DNA from: Gammaproteobacteria bacterium
GTDB lineage: Bacteria; Pseudomonadota; Gammaproteobacteria; Pseudomonadales; Pseudohongiellaceae
Direction: 5' to 3'
Assembly: GCA_030682575.1 (NCBI GenBank)
Contig: JAUXNX010000003.1
Location: 1 to 64,000, forward strand
DNA length: 64,000 nucleotides
In this document: positions 1-12,543 of the stretch, piece by piece
Layout: every line of letters starts with the position of its first letter
Position numbering within the stretch: the first letter of the stretch is position 1
Position numbers and translations under genes: made by a program
Notes under the pieces: model-generated
Told to the model about the DNA's origin: nothing
Database searches by the model: none
What the model saw: only the letters and a program-made list of their open reading frames with translations

Positions 1-94
1 TTGCCCTCCTCACGTCAGACCGTCGGCCGCCAGGGACGGCGGACGACGAGCCCCCATGGATGGGTTCACGGCGTGTCTGGCGTGAGGAGGGCAA
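1..94. repeat. Large imperfect palindromic intergenic repeat
   Basis: Bases 1-20 (ttgccctcctcacgtcagac) are the reverse complement of bases 75-94 with one mismatch. Between the arms sit two smaller hairpins: a ccgcc/ggcgg stem flanked by cgtc/gacg (about 21-46) and a ccca/tggg stem around 53-64. The whole can fold into a three-way, cloverleaf-like structure. It lies just upstream of uup and may continue left of the window. It has no U-tract, so it is not a classical intrinsic terminator. A dispersed palindromic (REP/MITE-like) element is the likely nature, but no second copy was noticed in this window. Confidence 0.6.
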
Positions 95-184
95 GCACCG
101 CCGCTCGGCAATCAGAGTACTGCGAGCACTGATTTAAATTAATCGACGCATGTCGTTCATATATAGAATTTGCTGGAAATATTT

Positions 185-2098
<1,914 letters not shown>

Positions 2099-2125
2099 TC
2101 AAAGGGTGGCAAACAATAGCGGCCC

Positions 2126-3334
2126 TTACATTCGCCCCCACTTGGCCTGCCAGCTGACGTGCCATCCCGGCAGATCCTCCGCAGCCATCGGCTTCCCGAT
2201 GAAATATCCTTGGGCCAGATCGCATCCGACTTGACGCAGATACTGCCAATCCGCCTCGTCTTCAACCCCTTCTGCGACACAAACCATTCCCAAATGTTTA
2301 GCCATTCCCATACTCCCCTCGAAAATCGCTCGGAGCGCGGGATTATCCGCAGCACCGTGCGTGAATCCCCTGTCGATCTTGAGTTCATTGAACGGGATGT
2401 CTCGCAACTGTGCCAACGATGAGTGTCCGGTGCCGAAATCATCGATGGACAGTCCGACCTTCTTGAGTCGCAATCGCGTCAGATTGTCGAGAGATATCAA
2501 ACGGTCCTTCATCAATCGCGATTCCGTCACCTCAAGCACCAACTGCGTCACCGGTACGTTCGCGTCACTTGCTACTCGCATTACAAAGTCGGGGAACTCC
2601 AGATGCACAAGGTTATCCATTGACACGTTCACGGACAGGTTGATATCCATCCCGCTGCGATTCCTGTCATCTATAAATCGTAGACCCTCCAACAACACTG
2701 CCTCAGTCAAGCGTCCGATGAGATTGGACTCTTCCGCCAGGCCGATGAACTGATCCGGGAATACCATTCCATCCATCGGGTGTTGCCAGCGGACCAGTGC
2801 CTCTACTGCGACGAAGTCGCCGCTGGCCACGGACACTTGCGGCTGGTAATGATTAATCAGCTCATGCCTGTCGAGAGCAGCGAGAAGGTCATCGGCGCAG
2901 TAGCGCTGGGGCGCGGAACGGACTCGGCCGCATCCTGCCTCTCCCTTCACGTGCTTGAGGATATCGGCGAGCGTTGTCGGCAAAACGGGTTTCTCGACTG
3001 CACCCAGAATATTCAGTTTGTGCGCCTTCGCGAGCAGCTGGGCGGCCTGGAGAATCCGCGGATCCTCACCACTGATCAGAACCAGCCCCCCAACGTATGC
3101 TGTACCCACAAGGTGCCGTATGAACTCAATACCATCCATCCCCGGCATACCCAGGTCGCAAAAAATGACCTGGTACGTCGCAGGATCTGCACCGAGCGCC
3201 TCCAACCCGTCTTCCGCCCGGGTGCACGCCACGACGTCCCGATAGCCAAGATTGTTGAGCTGCCTGGTGAGAATCTTCAGGAAAAACGGCTCGTCGTCGA
3301 TCACGAGAATCCGGATTTCATACATATCGCTCAT
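2126..3334 (-). CDS. Response regulator with REC and EAL (c-di-GMP phosphodiesterase) domains
   Basis: The N-terminal receiver domain (about 1-125) has the acidic pair in VIDDEP and phosphoacceptor Asp60 in FCDLGMPG. The C-terminal EAL domain (about 150-400) keeps EALVRW, NVSMDN, LEVTES, DDFGTGHSS, KIDRGF and AEGVED, so it should hydrolyse cyclic di-GMP. The start codon overlaps the stop of the upstream hybrid kinase gene in an ATGA, with an AAAGGGA-type ribosome site inside that gene, so the two are translationally coupled. The kinase is therefore the probable phosphodonor (inference). It converges on uup with only 27 bases between the stop codons. Confidence 0.9.
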   Translation of the reverse strand: MSDMYEIRILVIDDEPFFLKILTRQLNNLGYRDVVACTRAEDGLEALGADPATYQVIFCDLGMPGMDGIEFIRHLVGTAYVGGLVLISGEDPRILQAAQLLAKAHKLNILGAVEKPVLPTTLADILKHVKGEAGCGRVRSAPQRYCADDLLAALDRHELINHYQPQVSVASGDFVAVEALVRWQHPMDGMVFPDQFIGLAEESNLIGRLTEAVLLEGLRFIDDRNRSGMDINLSVNVSMDNLVHLEFPDFVMRVASDANVPVTQLVLEVTESRLMKDRLISLDNLTRLRLKKVGLSIDDFGTGHSSLAQLRDIPFNELKIDRGFTHGAADNPALRAIFEGSMGMAKHLGMVCVAEGVEDEADWQYLRQVGCDLAQGYFIGKPMAAEDLPGWHVSWQAKWGRM

Positions 3335-6300
3335 GGTGTTGTCCCTTTCAATGCTTCGTTGATTATCCTCTTGACCTCGTGGACCATGGCTTTGAAACCC
3401 GGCACGATATGGGACACCTGATCCTTGTCCCGAGACCGTCCGGCGCGCTCCAACTGTTCACAAATGTCGCCAAGCTGCATCGCGCCCACCGAGCGTGAGG
3501 CCGATTTGAGCTTGTGCGCGACCGATCCGACCTGGCTGGCATTCCCAGCTCTTGCCGCGGCAGCCAGCTCCTGCGCAAGCAGGACAAGCGTAGTACGATA
3601 GTCGTTGAGGAACTCGTTAACCAAATCCGGATCATCCCCTATCATCGACTTGAGGACATTGACGTCAAGCATCGCAGCGGAGTCACCTTTGTGCGTGACT
3701 GACTGCGGCGCGTCCTTCGTCGCCATCAGCGGAAGCCACTTGTGAAGGGTGACACGCAAGGTTTCCAGCGGGGATGGCTTGGTCAGGTACTCGTCCATGC
3801 CAGCGTCCAGTGCACGGCGCTCCTCGCCACGCAGAGCATTTGCAGTCAACGCGATGATGGGGATCCGCTGTCGTCCGGTTTCTTCCGCCCGGATGGCTTC
3901 CGCCAGGGAATAGCCATCGAATTCGGGCATGTGCAGATCGGTTAACACCAGTGCGAACCCACCCCGGCGCCACATCTCCAGTGCAACAGCACCATCGCTG
4001 GCAATTTCTGCGGCATAACCAAGCAGAGAAAGTTGCTGGCGGATGACCTTCTGGTTGATGGCATCGTCCTCGGCAACCAGAATCAGTTGCCCCGCTGCCC
4101 GTGCCGCCTCGATGGTCGGCGGTTCCATGCCCGGGCCACGCAGGTCATCTGTGTCCTCGTGGAATATCTCAGGTGATTCGCGGCCCGATGCCACCGCCAC
4201 CGCGCGGAGAAAGGATTGGCATCGCATCGCGTCGCCATCTATCAGCACGACATTGGGCGACTGCACCCGCCCCCGTCGGCGACGACCCCGCATCACTTGC
4301 AGGATCCTGACATTCGATGCGTCGTCAACGTTCACCGGCTCCGTCGCTTCAATCACCACGACAACCGGGTCTGTGACAGACCTGGACGCGCTGATCGCTG
4401 CATCGAAGTCATCTGCAATACGGGTGTCTGCACCGGCATGTTCAAGATAGGCGACAAGATTGTCAGCCCCCAGCCGCGGCCCGCCCACGACAATGCACTT
4501 GAGATCTGACAAATCCGGATCCGTCGACGAGAGTTGTTCATCGGGGACCGTCAGACCCAATTCGACCGTGAACCGGGAACCTACCCCCTTCTCGCTCTCG
4601 ACCTCGATCGTCCCTCCCATCAGGTCTACGATGCGCTTGCATATTGCCAAGCCAAGACCGGAGCCACCAAACCGGCGCGTCGTCGAGACTTCCGCCTGCG
4701 CGAACGCCTGAAAAAGCCCCTCCACGGTCCTCTGATCCATACCGATCCCGTTGTCCTCGACACTGAACAGCAGTGTAAATGGCTTTTTCCGCACCACCTC
4801 AGCCCGCACCTCAACACGGCCACGACGGCCGGTCTCGGCACCACAGAACTTGATTGCATTACCGGCGAGATTGTAAATAACCTGGCGCAGGCGCAGCTCA
4901 TCCCCCAGCACTGATCCCGGAATCTCCGGCGAAACGAACAGGACAAGGTCAATGTCCTTGCTGCTGGCCAGCGGTAACAGTGACACACACACACCCTCCA
5001 CCAACGCGGTGATGGCGACGGGCTCCGCCTCCAGTTCGAGCCGACCAGCCTCGATCTTCGAGAAATCAAGAATGTCGTCAATGATCCGCAGCAGCACCAT
5101 GGCGGAATCGCGGATAGTGCGCACAAGGTCCTTCTGGTGTTCGGTCAAACTGCTGTAAGTGAGCACATCTACCATACCGACAACGCCGTTCATGGGAGTA
5201 CGGATCTCGTGGCTCATCGTGGCAAGGAACGCCGATTTCGCCCGCGTGGCGTACTCCGCCGCTTGCCGTGCCTCGGTCAGATCCTTGATCATCCGTTCGC
5301 GTTCTTCCTCGGCCAGCCTGGCTGCAGTCACATCGCGCAACATCACCAGTGCTCCGGGCTTGCCCTCGTGCTCATACGGAACCGCAATCGCCTCGCTGAA
5401 GAACGGCGTCCCATCGAGGCGCAACAATTTTTCGCCCTCCATCGGCACCGGGACCCCCTCCTCATGCAATGCTGTGAGTCGAGACTTTGCTTTTTCCAGG
5501 CTATCGGGATGCACGATGTCCAAACCGTCACGACCAATGATCTGTGCCGGGTCAGTCGCCCCGAACAAGTCCATCGCCATTGGGTTCAGGTAGGCAAATT
5601 TCCCTTCGCTCAGTACGGCGATGGCGTACGGCGCCATTTCAATCAGCTCGCGGAACCGGCGCTCGCTTGCCTCGAGCCGACGCTCTGCTGCGCGCTCCTG
5701 AGACACATCACGGAACACCAGGACGACCCCCCACATCGCCCCGTCCGGCCCGAATATCGGGGCTGCGCTGTCGGCTATTGCACGCTCGGTCCCGTCTCTT
5801 GAAATGAGGATCGTATGGTTGGCCAGCCCCTGCACCTTCCCTGTCTCCAGAACACGCGCCACCGGGATTTCCGTTGCCTTGCGTGTCTGCTCGTTGATGA
5901 TGTTGAACACCTCGGCAACAGGGCGACCGTTTGCCGCCTCCTGTGTCCAACCGGTCAATTCCTCGGCGACGGGATTCAGGCGGGTTACCCGTCCCTCTGC
6001 GTCGGTGGCCATGACCGCGTCACCAATGGAATCCATCGTCACGGCAAGATCCTGTTCGCGTGCGCGTAGTTCTTCGGTGCGCGCTGCGACCTGTGCCTCC
6101 ATGACAGCACTGCGTCCAACGGCACCCAATGCCGCGAACCCCACAAGGAACGCCGCCAGCACCGAGAATCCGAGGTAGCCCCGCGCGGCGAGACTGGTGC
6201 CGGACAGCCAGCGGGGTTCGGCACTCACCATCTCCAGACTCAAGATCCGGCCGCCGAACTCGACGTCGTGTCTGTCGCTGACCAGCGCATCAAGGGGCAT

Positions 6301-7686
6301 CGACGCCAGCAACACCTCCGCATCGTAGCCCGGCGTGATGTCCACGACCCGGTAGTGCAGGCCGCGTTCTGTCGCCATGACGACGACTGGTGCAAGCAGA
6401 CGCTCGACGTCGAACACGCCCATCACAAAGCCTCGGAGCGCGCTACGACGCCCAGCCTCGTCGAGCGCCTCTGGTTCGACCCCGCGCTGGAATACCGGCA
6501 CGAAAACCGGGATTCCCTGGCGACCTGTCTGGACCAGAGGTACCGATGCCGCCGCCGCCGCGTCTGCTATAAGCACGGCTCGTTCCATCGCCGCTCGGCG
6601 CGTCGGCATGGCACCAAAGTCCAGTCCGATCGTTGCATTGTTCGAGTCCACAGGTTCTACGAAATAGCCGGGGAAATACTCCTCTCGGATTGCAGCGTCC
6701 ACGAAACCGTCCCCAGGCGACATTTCTTGAATCCGATAGCCTGGGAAGCCAGCCTCACGCGCGGCGCGTTCGAAATCCAGCCGCTCAGATGCGAGCACGC
6801 GAGGAACCCACTCCACCGCCTGAAGCCCTGGCCACTGCAGGATGGAGCGGGTGAATACGGCAAACTCCTCTCGCGCTACCTCGTCACTGGCGGCGTAGAA
6901 GCGCTCGACGCTTTCCAGCGCAGCGACCGCCTGGGGCAAAGTCTGCAACCCTGACTTGTACACTTCCAGAATCAGGCTGGATTCCTCGCTTGCAGCGTCA
7001 GACTTCTCGATTCGGTCCAGCGCCAGATTTCCCGCTGCGAGCAACCCCGCGATGACGACGAGCGGTACCGCGACCCGGTGTCCCCACAGCGCACGATATC
7101 GGTTCTCTCCAGGCCAAACCGTCATCAATATCGGGGCGACCAACAGGACGCCCAATGTGTTGCCAGCCCACCAGCCGAAGGTAGTCGTGACCGCGCCCAA
7201 TGTGGGTTTTGCTTCGGGTGCAACGCCGAGCACCGCAACGACTGCCGCGCCGAGTGCGCAGGCCACCGGACCTGCAAGAAGCAGGAACCAGGCCGCATCA
7301 CCGTCATTACGAAGCGGAACACTACCCGCGAGGAAGCGCCGTACAACCAGCGCGCCGATCCCCGCTTGCGCTGTCGCCGCCAAGGCCAGAATCAGCGCCG
7401 TCGATGACCACGCTAGCGCGGTGCCTGAAACAAAGACCTGGAATATCAGGTAGGCTCCAAGTGCGATACCCGCAAGGGTACGCCAGCCCCATAACAGGCA
7501 TAATACGAGCGCTGCACCGGAAGCTGGCCAGACCGGGGGGATGCCCGGCGACAGAGAGGCAATGGCAGCACCGACGGACGCAACGACTGCATAAACCATT
7601 GCCGCGACCACCATAGTCCAAAATGCAGTCGATAGTACTGGGTTCGCCGCAGCATCTGCTCTTGCAGGCTGAGATTTTAGATACAT
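3331..7686 (-). CDS. Hybrid sensor histidine kinase: MASE1-like, CHASE, PAS-PAS, HisKA, HATPase, REC, HPt
   Basis: A 1451-residue inner-membrane kinase. The N-terminus is a multi-pass MASE1-like region (about 15-210). A periplasmic CHASE-like sensor (about 240-440) and another membrane helix (about 490-510) follow. Two PAS domains (about 540-790) precede HisKA with phospho-His826 in [11 protein letters not shown], then HATPase_c with DNGIGM and GSGLGLAI. A degenerate receiver-like segment (IVVGGPRLG, no acidic pocket seen) is followed by an intact receiver with Asp1250 ([11 protein letters not shown]) and a C-terminal HPt domain with His1391 ([10 protein letters not shown]). This is a full intramolecular phosphorelay. 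GGAAGGGG before the ATG supports the start. The REC-EAL gene overlaps its end and is the likely output; the ligand is unknown. Confidence 0.9.
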   Translation of the reverse strand: MYLKSQPARADAAANPVLSTAFWTMVVAAMVYAVVASVGAAIASLSPGIPPVWPASGAALVLCLLWGWRTLAGIALGAYLIFQVFVSGTALAWSSTALILALAATAQAGIGALVVRRFLAGSVPLRNDGDAAWFLLLAGPVACALGAAVVAVLGVAPEAKPTLGAVTTTFGWWAGNTLGVLLVAPILMTVWPGENRYRALWGHRVAVPLVVIAGLLAAGNLALDRIEKSDAASEESSLILEVYKSGLQTLPQAVAALESVERFYAASDEVAREEFAVFTRSILQWPGLQAVEWVPRVLASERLDFERAAREAGFPGYRIQEMSPGDGFVDAAIREEYFPGYFVEPVDSNNATIGLDFGAMPTRRAAMERAVLIADAAAAASVPLVQTGRQGIPVFVPVFQRGVEPEALDEAGRRSALRGFVMGVFDVERLLAPVVVMATERGLHYRVVDITPGYDAEVLLASMPLDALVSDRHDVEFGGRILSLEMVSAEPRWLSGTSLAARGYLGFSVLAAFLVGFAALGAVGRSAVMEAQVAARTEELRAREQDLAVTMDSIGDAVMATDAEGRVTRLNPVAEELTGWTQEAANGRPVAEVFNIINEQTRKATEIPVARVLETGKVQGLANHTILISRDGTERAIADSAAPIFGPDGAMWGVVLVFRDVSQERAAERRLEASERRFRELIEMAPYAIAVLSEGKFAYLNPMAMDLFGATDPAQIIGRDGLDIVHPDSLEKAKSRLTALHEEGVPVPMEGEKLLRLDGTPFFSEAIAVPYEHEGKPGALVMLRDVTAARLAEEERERMIKDLTEARQAAEYATRAKSAFLATMSHEIRTPMNGVVGMVDVLTYSSLTEHQKDLVRTIRDSAMVLLRIIDDILDFSKIEAGRLELEAEPVAITALVEGVCVSLLPLASSKDIDLVLFVSPEIPGSVLGDELRLRQVIYNLAGNAIKFCGAETGRRGRVEVRAEVVRKKPFTLLFSVEDNGIGMDQRTVEGLFQAFAQAEVSTTRRFGGSGLGLAICKRIVDLMGGTIEVESEKGVGSRFTVELGLTVPDEQLSSTDPDLSDLKCIVVGGPRLGADNLVAYLEHAGADTRIADDFDAAISASRSVTDPVVVVIEATEPVNVDDASNVRILQVMRGRRRRGRVQSPNVVLIDGDAMRCQSFLRAVAVASGRESPEIFHEDTDDLRGPGMEPPTIEAARAAGQLILVAEDDAINQKVIRQQLSLLGYAAEIASDGAVALEMWRRGGFALVLTDLHMPEFDGYSLAEAIRAEETGRQRIPIIALTANALRGEERRALDAGMDEYLTKPSPLETLRVTLHKWLPLMATKDAPQSVTHKGDSAAMLDVNVLKSMIGDDPDLVNEFLNDYRTTLVLLAQELAAAARAGNASQVGSVAHKLKSASRSVGAMQLGDICEQLERAGRSRDKDQVSHIVPGFKAMVHEVKRIINEALKGTTP

Positions 7687-8266
7687 CGTGACCCCTTCCG
7701 ATGCTTAGCTGTTATTCTGGAGTAACGTCCTCGCCTGGCACGATGATTCTCAAACCTTTTTGGTAGACGCAGGTACCATGCTCTGGCATAGACTATTGTG
7801 CTGTCAAAAGTCTGCTGCGGGCCCGTAATTGTCGTATTGACCTATGACAATATCATGTTCGAAAATTATTGTTCGACTACAGTTTTCACCTGCATGCAAT
7901 TCTCACTCACCTGGAAATGGATGTCGCCTTCGTCTCTGAATTTACACAAGGACGAAGTTTTTTGCACAATGTTTCCGACGATTGGCTTCCGATTGATTCT
8001 AACAATCGCATTGAAAGGTGGCGATATTTAGGGGACATTTTGTTGTTTTGGTAATACACCGGATCAGTCTCTGTATGAAAGAGACTTGGGCATAGTTCAA
8101 TTTGGCTCCATGTGTCTCTCTTATTCTTCTAACGCCGCCTGCGGTTACTTAATCGCAGGTTGATCGGAGCGAGTGCAGGCTTGTCACGTTGTCGTCCAAT
8201 CGCGCTGTTTTCATCACTGAACTGATTTGTATCTGTGTGTTTTTTTCAGCGCGAGATGTCTTCGTG
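7687..8266. other. Intergenic region upstream of the hybrid kinase, no credible gene
   Basis: This 580-base stretch is AT-richer than its surroundings. The two small plus-strand ORFs in it (77 and 61 aa) lack family resemblance and a good ribosome site and are judged spurious. It should contain the kinase promoter (minus strand) and the 3' end of the baeRF-type transcript. A short hairpin with arms cctgcg/cgcagg lies at 8138-8159, and an 8-base inverted pair tcgcgctg/cagcgcga at 8200-8207 and 8247-8254. Neither is followed by a U-tract. A small RNA cannot be excluded. Confidence 0.4.
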
Positions 8267-9421
8267 TCAATGCCGGTAAGTGGCAGCAAGGCCAGAAGTT
8301 GTCGGCATGAGATCGGCCCGCATTACCCAGACCTCACCGCCCATTTTACCGACCAGTTGCCCCAGATCATCGAGCATGTCATCAACCTGGGGACTGCTCA
8401 GATCAGCAATGTCGATAGCGCCGGTGGTGAAATCCAGGCGGCCAGGAATCTGACGCCCGGATTCAATCAACAGTGTAGCCACCCGTCCGCTGGCGGCAGC
8501 TTCAGCAACTTGTGCAAGATCATAGCTGCCAAGCCCCACTGACATTGCATCGGTATAGGCCTCTGCCATTGCGACTTGCCGCGCTTGATGCTGGGGTTCA
8601 ACGAGCTTCCACACACGCTCCCGAAGCTCATCAAGCGAGAGGCTTTCAGGATTGACCGTCAGTCCCTCTTCCATCAACAAGGGATTGTGGCTGACTTTGC
8701 GGAATATTGCGTGATGTTCGGGCAGTGCTACCAATATCAGGGGTAATTCCGATGGCCTGGAATGGTGCTCAAGGACAGCACGGTCGACTGCGCGGAAAAA
8801 GCGCTCCGCATCATGATCAACCTCATCCTTCTTGCCGCCATGTCCATGGTGCATTGCACCTTGTGATCCGCCCACGCCTCCGTAGGAAGCAACCGTATGA
8901 CGCGGCTCGGTAAGCTCATCACCCAGCGCTGCAGACATTGTCTGTGGCACTCCAGTCTCAGGTGTAATTTCATCCAAAGTATCGCGGTTGCCCTCGAAGA
9001 ACCTCAGCCCACCCCGGCTGAGTCCCAGCACCTGAAAGCGTTCGGCGGACTGCAGATAGTGACGCAAGGGCTTGGAATGAAAAGTGCCAGCCACTATAGC
9101 CAATTCTGGTGCAGACCTTTGGAGCCTAAACACCCGGAAATAGCTTGGCCCACCCAGAACAGCTAAACCATCGAGCGCGTGGTTCCAGAAATTCTGATCC
9201 TGTGCCAGTGCAACAAAGGGTTCCAGCAGAGCCTTGGTCTCTGCTGCTGAATGCTCCTCACGAAGCGAAGTCTCCAACGACTTCACCAGATTGCGGAAAC
9301 GGATCGGATCCTGTTGGTTATCAGGGCTTTTTCGGTGCGTCGGCTGATACAAGGAAAGACATACAGGCAGATCCAGCAATGATATTTCCTGCAATGTCGC
9401 GGCGGTAAGTTTGTCAGTCAT
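8267..9421 (-). CDS. baeRF-type (archaeo-eukaryotic release factor-like) protein
   Basis: A 384-residue soluble protein. The opening CLSLYQPTHR and QQDPIRFRNLVK, and the later HDAERFFRAVDRAV, match what I know of the bacterial baeRF families (probably family 3), which resemble the core domains of eRF1/Pelota. Members are proposed to act on ribosomes or RNA; biochemistry is little known. A His/Gly patch (HHGHGG) precedes the central helix. The ORF track begins 45 codons upstream, but the ATG at 9421 (MTDKLTAATLQE) is preferred because AAGAGG sits seven bases before it. It lies 231 bases downstream of the M48 protease gene on the same strand, so it is probably transcribed separately. Family assignment is from memory of motifs. 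Confidence 0.65.
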   Translation of the reverse strand: MTDKLTAATLQEISLLDLPVCLSLYQPTHRKSPDNQQDPIRFRNLVKSLETSLREEHSAAETKALLEPFVALAQDQNFWNHALDGLAVLGGPSYFRVFRLQRSAPELAIVAGTFHSKPLRHYLQSAERFQVLGLSRGGLRFFEGNRDTLDEITPETGVPQTMSAALGDELTEPRHTVASYGGVGGSQGAMHHGHGGKKDEVDHDAERFFRAVDRAVLEHHSRPSELPLILVALPEHHAIFRKVSHNPLLMEEGLTVNPESLSLDELRERVWKLVEPQHQARQVAMAEAYTDAMSVGLGSYDLAQVAEAAASGRVATLLIESGRQIPGRLDFTTGAIDIADLSSPQVDDMLDDLGQLVGKMGGEVWVMRADLMPTTSGLAATYRH

Positions 9422-9652
9422 GAGTACCTCTTTGACAGGAATTGTTGATGTGGATATCTGTCCGGTCACAAAAACGCTTTGAGGGGATATCCACCGGGGA
9501 GTCATTGTTGCTTTTTTCAGCAGGGTGTTCTGTACGATTGCGAACGCGAAACTCAAGTATGAAGTGCAGTCTCGTTTAAAACTGGCTAAATCTCTCTGGC
9601 ACGAGGGAGATGCGGGAGTGAGAATTGATTCCGTATGCTGACATTCCTGCGT

Positions 9653-11140
9653 TCACTCCACGATCTTGATCCAGTCGCCCGGCTGCGGGTTGCCGGTAGG
9701 ATAGTAGCCGTTGATAAGACGCAAGGTCTCTTCGGGGTAATTGGCGATGGGGCTCATGCGCGCCAACGCGGGCCAGGTGAAGCCCTCGCCAACCTGCACG
9801 TAGCGAATCTTGCTCTCGTTGCCAGAGAAACGCTCATTGCTCTGAATGGCGCGGAAAGTGCGGATCGACGCCAGCAACTGCGCGTCAAGTTCATCCTCGC
9901 GTGCACTGTCCTTCATCTCTCCCGTGAAAATAAAGACTCGTGGCCCCATGTAGATTACCGCTATACGCTGGCTCGCGCCTTCCCTGCTGACGACTCCTGT
10001 GTAGCCGGTGAGGCGGAACTGCGAAAGCGCTTCGGATTTCTGCAGATTGGTGATACCCAGCTTGTCGCGGATGAACAGGCGCGGCTCAATGCTCTCCTGC
10101 ATACGCTGTACTTCCACACGCAGACTGCTGGTGCCATCGCTGCTCGCAGCGGAGGCGGTCGAGGGCGTCTCTGTCACCGACCAACCGTCCGGAAATACCA
10201 TCGTGTAGCCCATGACTTCCTGGTAGTACCGATTGCGCGCCGCGGTACCGGTGATGGCCTGGCTCTCGCCAACGATCAGCCCGTCCATCTCATCACGAAA
10301 TCTCTGGTTATCCACCAGGGTAGCCTGGTTGGCTGGCAATGCCCCTACACTCGCAACGGCTTGTTGCAGCCGCGTATCGTTGCGCGGGTGTGTGGCGAAC
10401 AAACCATGATAACTGGGTTGCTTGTTGGCCACCTTGACGTTGAAGTCTTCCTGATTCTTCAGCACAGTCACCACGCGAATGACAGCCTGCGGATCGTAGC
10501 CAGCCCTCAGGAGATACTCTGCACCCAAGCTGTCAGCTTCCAGTTCGTGCTCACGACCGAAGCCGCTCAAACCCGCCTGAGCCCAAATGGAGCCCACATC
10601 CATGATCTGGGAGCCGATGTATCCACTGCCTGTCGCAACAGCTGCCACGACACCACCGACGCCAGCAGCAATACGTGCCAGGTTACCACTGGATTGCTGC
10701 TGCACTGCATGCCGTGCGGTGATATGACCAATCTCGTGACCCAGCACGGCGGCCAGTTCGGCTTCGGAATTCAGATAGGCCATGAGGCCACGGTTGATGT
10801 AAACGTAACCGCCAGGCAACGCGAACGCATTGATTTCGGGACTGTCGATCACAGTGAAGGTAAAGGTAAGATCGGGCCGATGACTGACAGCGGCCAGTCT
10901 CTGGCCCACTTCGTTGACATAGGCGGTGAGCTGCTCGTCTGTCATGACGGCCATGCTCTGCATGACCTTGTCGTGTTCTTCCTTGCCGATCTCCATCTCG
11001 CGCCGCTCGGACATCATGACGATGTTGCCCTGTCCCGTCGCCGGATTGATCGCACAGGAAGACAGCACAAGCAGACAGGTGAGGGCCAGCAGGCTGATCC
11101 TGCTGATGGCGGAAGGAATGTGGTTACTCAGAATGCCCAT
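9653..11140 (-). CDS. M48-family zinc metalloprotease, lipoprotein (BepA/LoiP-like)
   Basis: The signal peptide has a lipobox ending at Cys29 (VLSSC), predicting a lipid-anchored periplasmic protein. The zinc site is HEIGH (His135, His139) with the third-ligand motif EHELEAD further on, typical of M48 peptidases. The catalytic domain covers about residues 45-290. The C-terminal ~200 residues form an extra region of unknown function, without the clear TPRs seen in BepA. It is the last of the tightly spaced genes of the accessory cluster (41 bases after the previous lipoprotein gene). That position suggests it assists assembly or quality control of the cluster's envelope proteins, which is inference. 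Confidence 0.88.
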   Translation of the reverse strand: MGILSNHIPSAISRISLLALTCLLVLSSCAINPATGQGNIVMMSERREMEIGKEEHDKVMQSMAVMTDEQLTAYVNEVGQRLAAVSHRPDLTFTFTVIDSPEINAFALPGGYVYINRGLMAYLNSEAELAAVLGHEIGHITARHAVQQQSSGNLARIAAGVGGVVAAVATGSGYIGSQIMDVGSIWAQAGLSGFGREHELEADSLGAEYLLRAGYDPQAVIRVVTVLKNQEDFNVKVANKQPSYHGLFATHPRNDTRLQQAVASVGALPANQATLVDNQRFRDEMDGLIVGESQAITGTAARNRYYQEVMGYTMVFPDGWSVTETPSTASAASSDGTSSLRVEVQRMQESIEPRLFIRDKLGITNLQKSEALSQFRLTGYTGVVSREGASQRIAVIYMGPRVFIFTGEMKDSAREDELDAQLLASIRTFRAIQSNERFSGNESKIRYVQVGEGFTWPALARMSPIANYPEETLRLINGYYPTGNPQPGDWIKIVE

Positions 11141-11181
11141 GTCTACCTTGCCTTGACCACTCGATACCGGTCAGTTGATTA

Positions 11182-11877
11182 CTAATCACCATTCACGAAC
11201 TGCTGTAGCTGCACAGCAAGACTGTTGCAGGCATTTGCCTCCACTCTCGCGATCAGTGGAATGGGTACGACCACGGCAGGGAGATAGGACTGGCCTGTGG
11301 CGTCAGTGCTGATGGTACCGACCGAGGCGAAAGAGGAGACATCCCAGACCCGCGCATCGAAGTTGGAATCGTCTTCCCACGAGCCGAAGCCGAAGCAGCC
11401 ACCACCGCCGGGACCAACCGCACAGGAAATGGAACCCATGCGATTGCTGGTTTCCGTCTGTCCATCGACCCATACGATATAGCGAATGCCGTAATCCGCA
11501 ATCTTCTGTGACACCAGAGGCTCTTCCATCAGCACTTGCAGATCGGCGGTACGCAGCGGCGCTGTGCGCGGCTCGAACCACGGAAACAGCGAGTCGATGA
11601 ACTCCTTCTCGGGAATCACGCGGATACCGGCTGCGCCGCGCGAGACCCGTTGTCCAACACAGTTCACGAACTCCTCGCGCGTCTCATAGGTACTGCCCTG
11701 ACGCCGCCCCAGAATCACGATTGACTCGTGGGACTCGATGCCCGTTGCCCCTTGCCGGAACTCGTCCACCGTTGTTGTAGTGCAGGCGCCCAGTGTGAAG
11801 ATTATCGCCAACGCCCCTGTCGCCTGAAGCAGGGCGCCACGGATTCTTTTTATTTTTCTGCTGTTGTCAGTAGTCAT
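11182..11877 (-). CDS. Putative lipoprotein, function unknown (cluster gene)
   Basis: A 231-residue protein with an N-terminal hydrophobic segment ending in lipobox LGAC followed by TTTT, so probably lipid-anchored. The mature part contains a Gly-rich loop (VGPGGGGCFGFGSWEDD) and a motif IRYIVWVDGQ. I do not recognise the family. The start at 11877 (MTTDNSRK) is chosen over the ORF-track start at 11904 because AGAGG lies six bases before it. It sits between another lipoprotein gene and the M48 protease gene, 51 and 41 bases away, consistent with co-transcription. Confidence 0.75.
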   Translation of the reverse strand: MTTDNSRKIKRIRGALLQATGALAIIFTLGACTTTTVDEFRQGATGIESHESIVILGRRQGSTYETREEFVNCVGQRVSRGAAGIRVIPEKEFIDSLFPWFEPRTAPLRTADLQVLMEEPLVSQKIADYGIRYIVWVDGQTETSNRMGSISCAVGPGGGGCFGFGSWEDDSNFDARVWDVSSFASVGTISTDATGQSYLPAVVVPIPLIARVEANACNSLAVQLQQFVNGD

Positions 11878-11928
11878 GATGCCTCTGGAAAACTCTATGC
11901 CCATCGTCCCTGACCAGGTAAAACCAAA

Positions 11929-12543
11929 TTACTGTTTACTTGCCAACCAATCTCTCACCTCTGGTACCGAACCAAAGCTGAGTGAAAAATTCGAAGCCAG
12001 ATCGCGCAACGCACCAACAGTAGCGTCGTTGATTCCCGACTCGACTGATCGCATCGACTCGGTAGGGGTCTTGCCATAAGAGGTCACTACCCAGTCCGCA
12101 ATATATCCGCCGTCCGGCGCCAGCAGACGCATGTTGTACTTGACCCATACTTCGTAGGCATCCAGACGGGTCTTCTGCGGAAGTGCCAGCTGAAATTCTT
12201 CGATGCTTGGTGCAAACACGGCGTCCACGCCGGCACTGGTTGCGTCCGAGAGTTCATCCAGTACCACGACTCTCGCGAACATCGCTGGCAGCACCGAACC
12301 GAACAGCTGTATGTGTGTCAGACCGCTGTCCACTTTGTATTCTTCCTTGCCCGTCTCGCTATATTCCGTGTAGCTGAAATTTCTTAGCTCATCACCGTAA
12401 TACACACCCACTGCCAGAGGAATTTGGCGGATATTGGGGCTGGGGTAGCTGCCCTGCACCACCACTGAATTGACGCCACAGCTACTGATGAATAGCGCCA
12501 GGGATGCGATTACCACGGTCTTCAGCTTCTTTACACGAATCAC
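11929..12543 (-). CDS. Putative lipoprotein, function unknown (cluster gene)
   Basis: A 204-residue protein starting at a GTG (12543): the hydrophobic signal TVVIASLALFISSC with lipobox ISSC begins only a few residues later, and GGAG sits seven bases before the GTG. The ORF-track start at 12624 would add 27 residues and abut the preceding vWA gene's stop, so it remains possible. The mature part reads as a compact alpha/beta protein (VGVYYGDELRNFSYTEY, then VVLDELSDATSAGVDAVF). The family was not recognised. It follows the vWA pair, so it is a candidate outer-membrane partner of those proteins (inference). Confidence 0.75.
   Translation of the reverse strand: MIRVKKLKTVVIASLALFISSCGVNSVVVQGSYPSPNIRQIPLAVGVYYGDELRNFSYTEYSETGKEEYKVDSGLTHIQLFGSVLPAMFARVVVLDELSDATSAGVDAVFAPSIEEFQLALPQKTRLDAYEVWVKYNMRLLAPDGGYIADWVVTSYGKTPTESMRSVESGINDATVGALRDLASNFSLSFGSVPEVRDWLASKQ

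Noticed and set aside
7798-8031. 77-aa plus-strand ORF in the kinase upstream gap
   Set aside because: No ribosome site, odd composition, no recognisable motif.
8138-8159. Hairpin cctgcg/cgcagg as a terminator for the baeRF gene
   Set aside because: No U-tract on either strand.
9635-11185. 516-aa plus-strand ORF opposite the M48 protease gene
   Set aside because: The minus strand has lipobox, HEIGH and third zinc ligand; the plus ORF has no family features.
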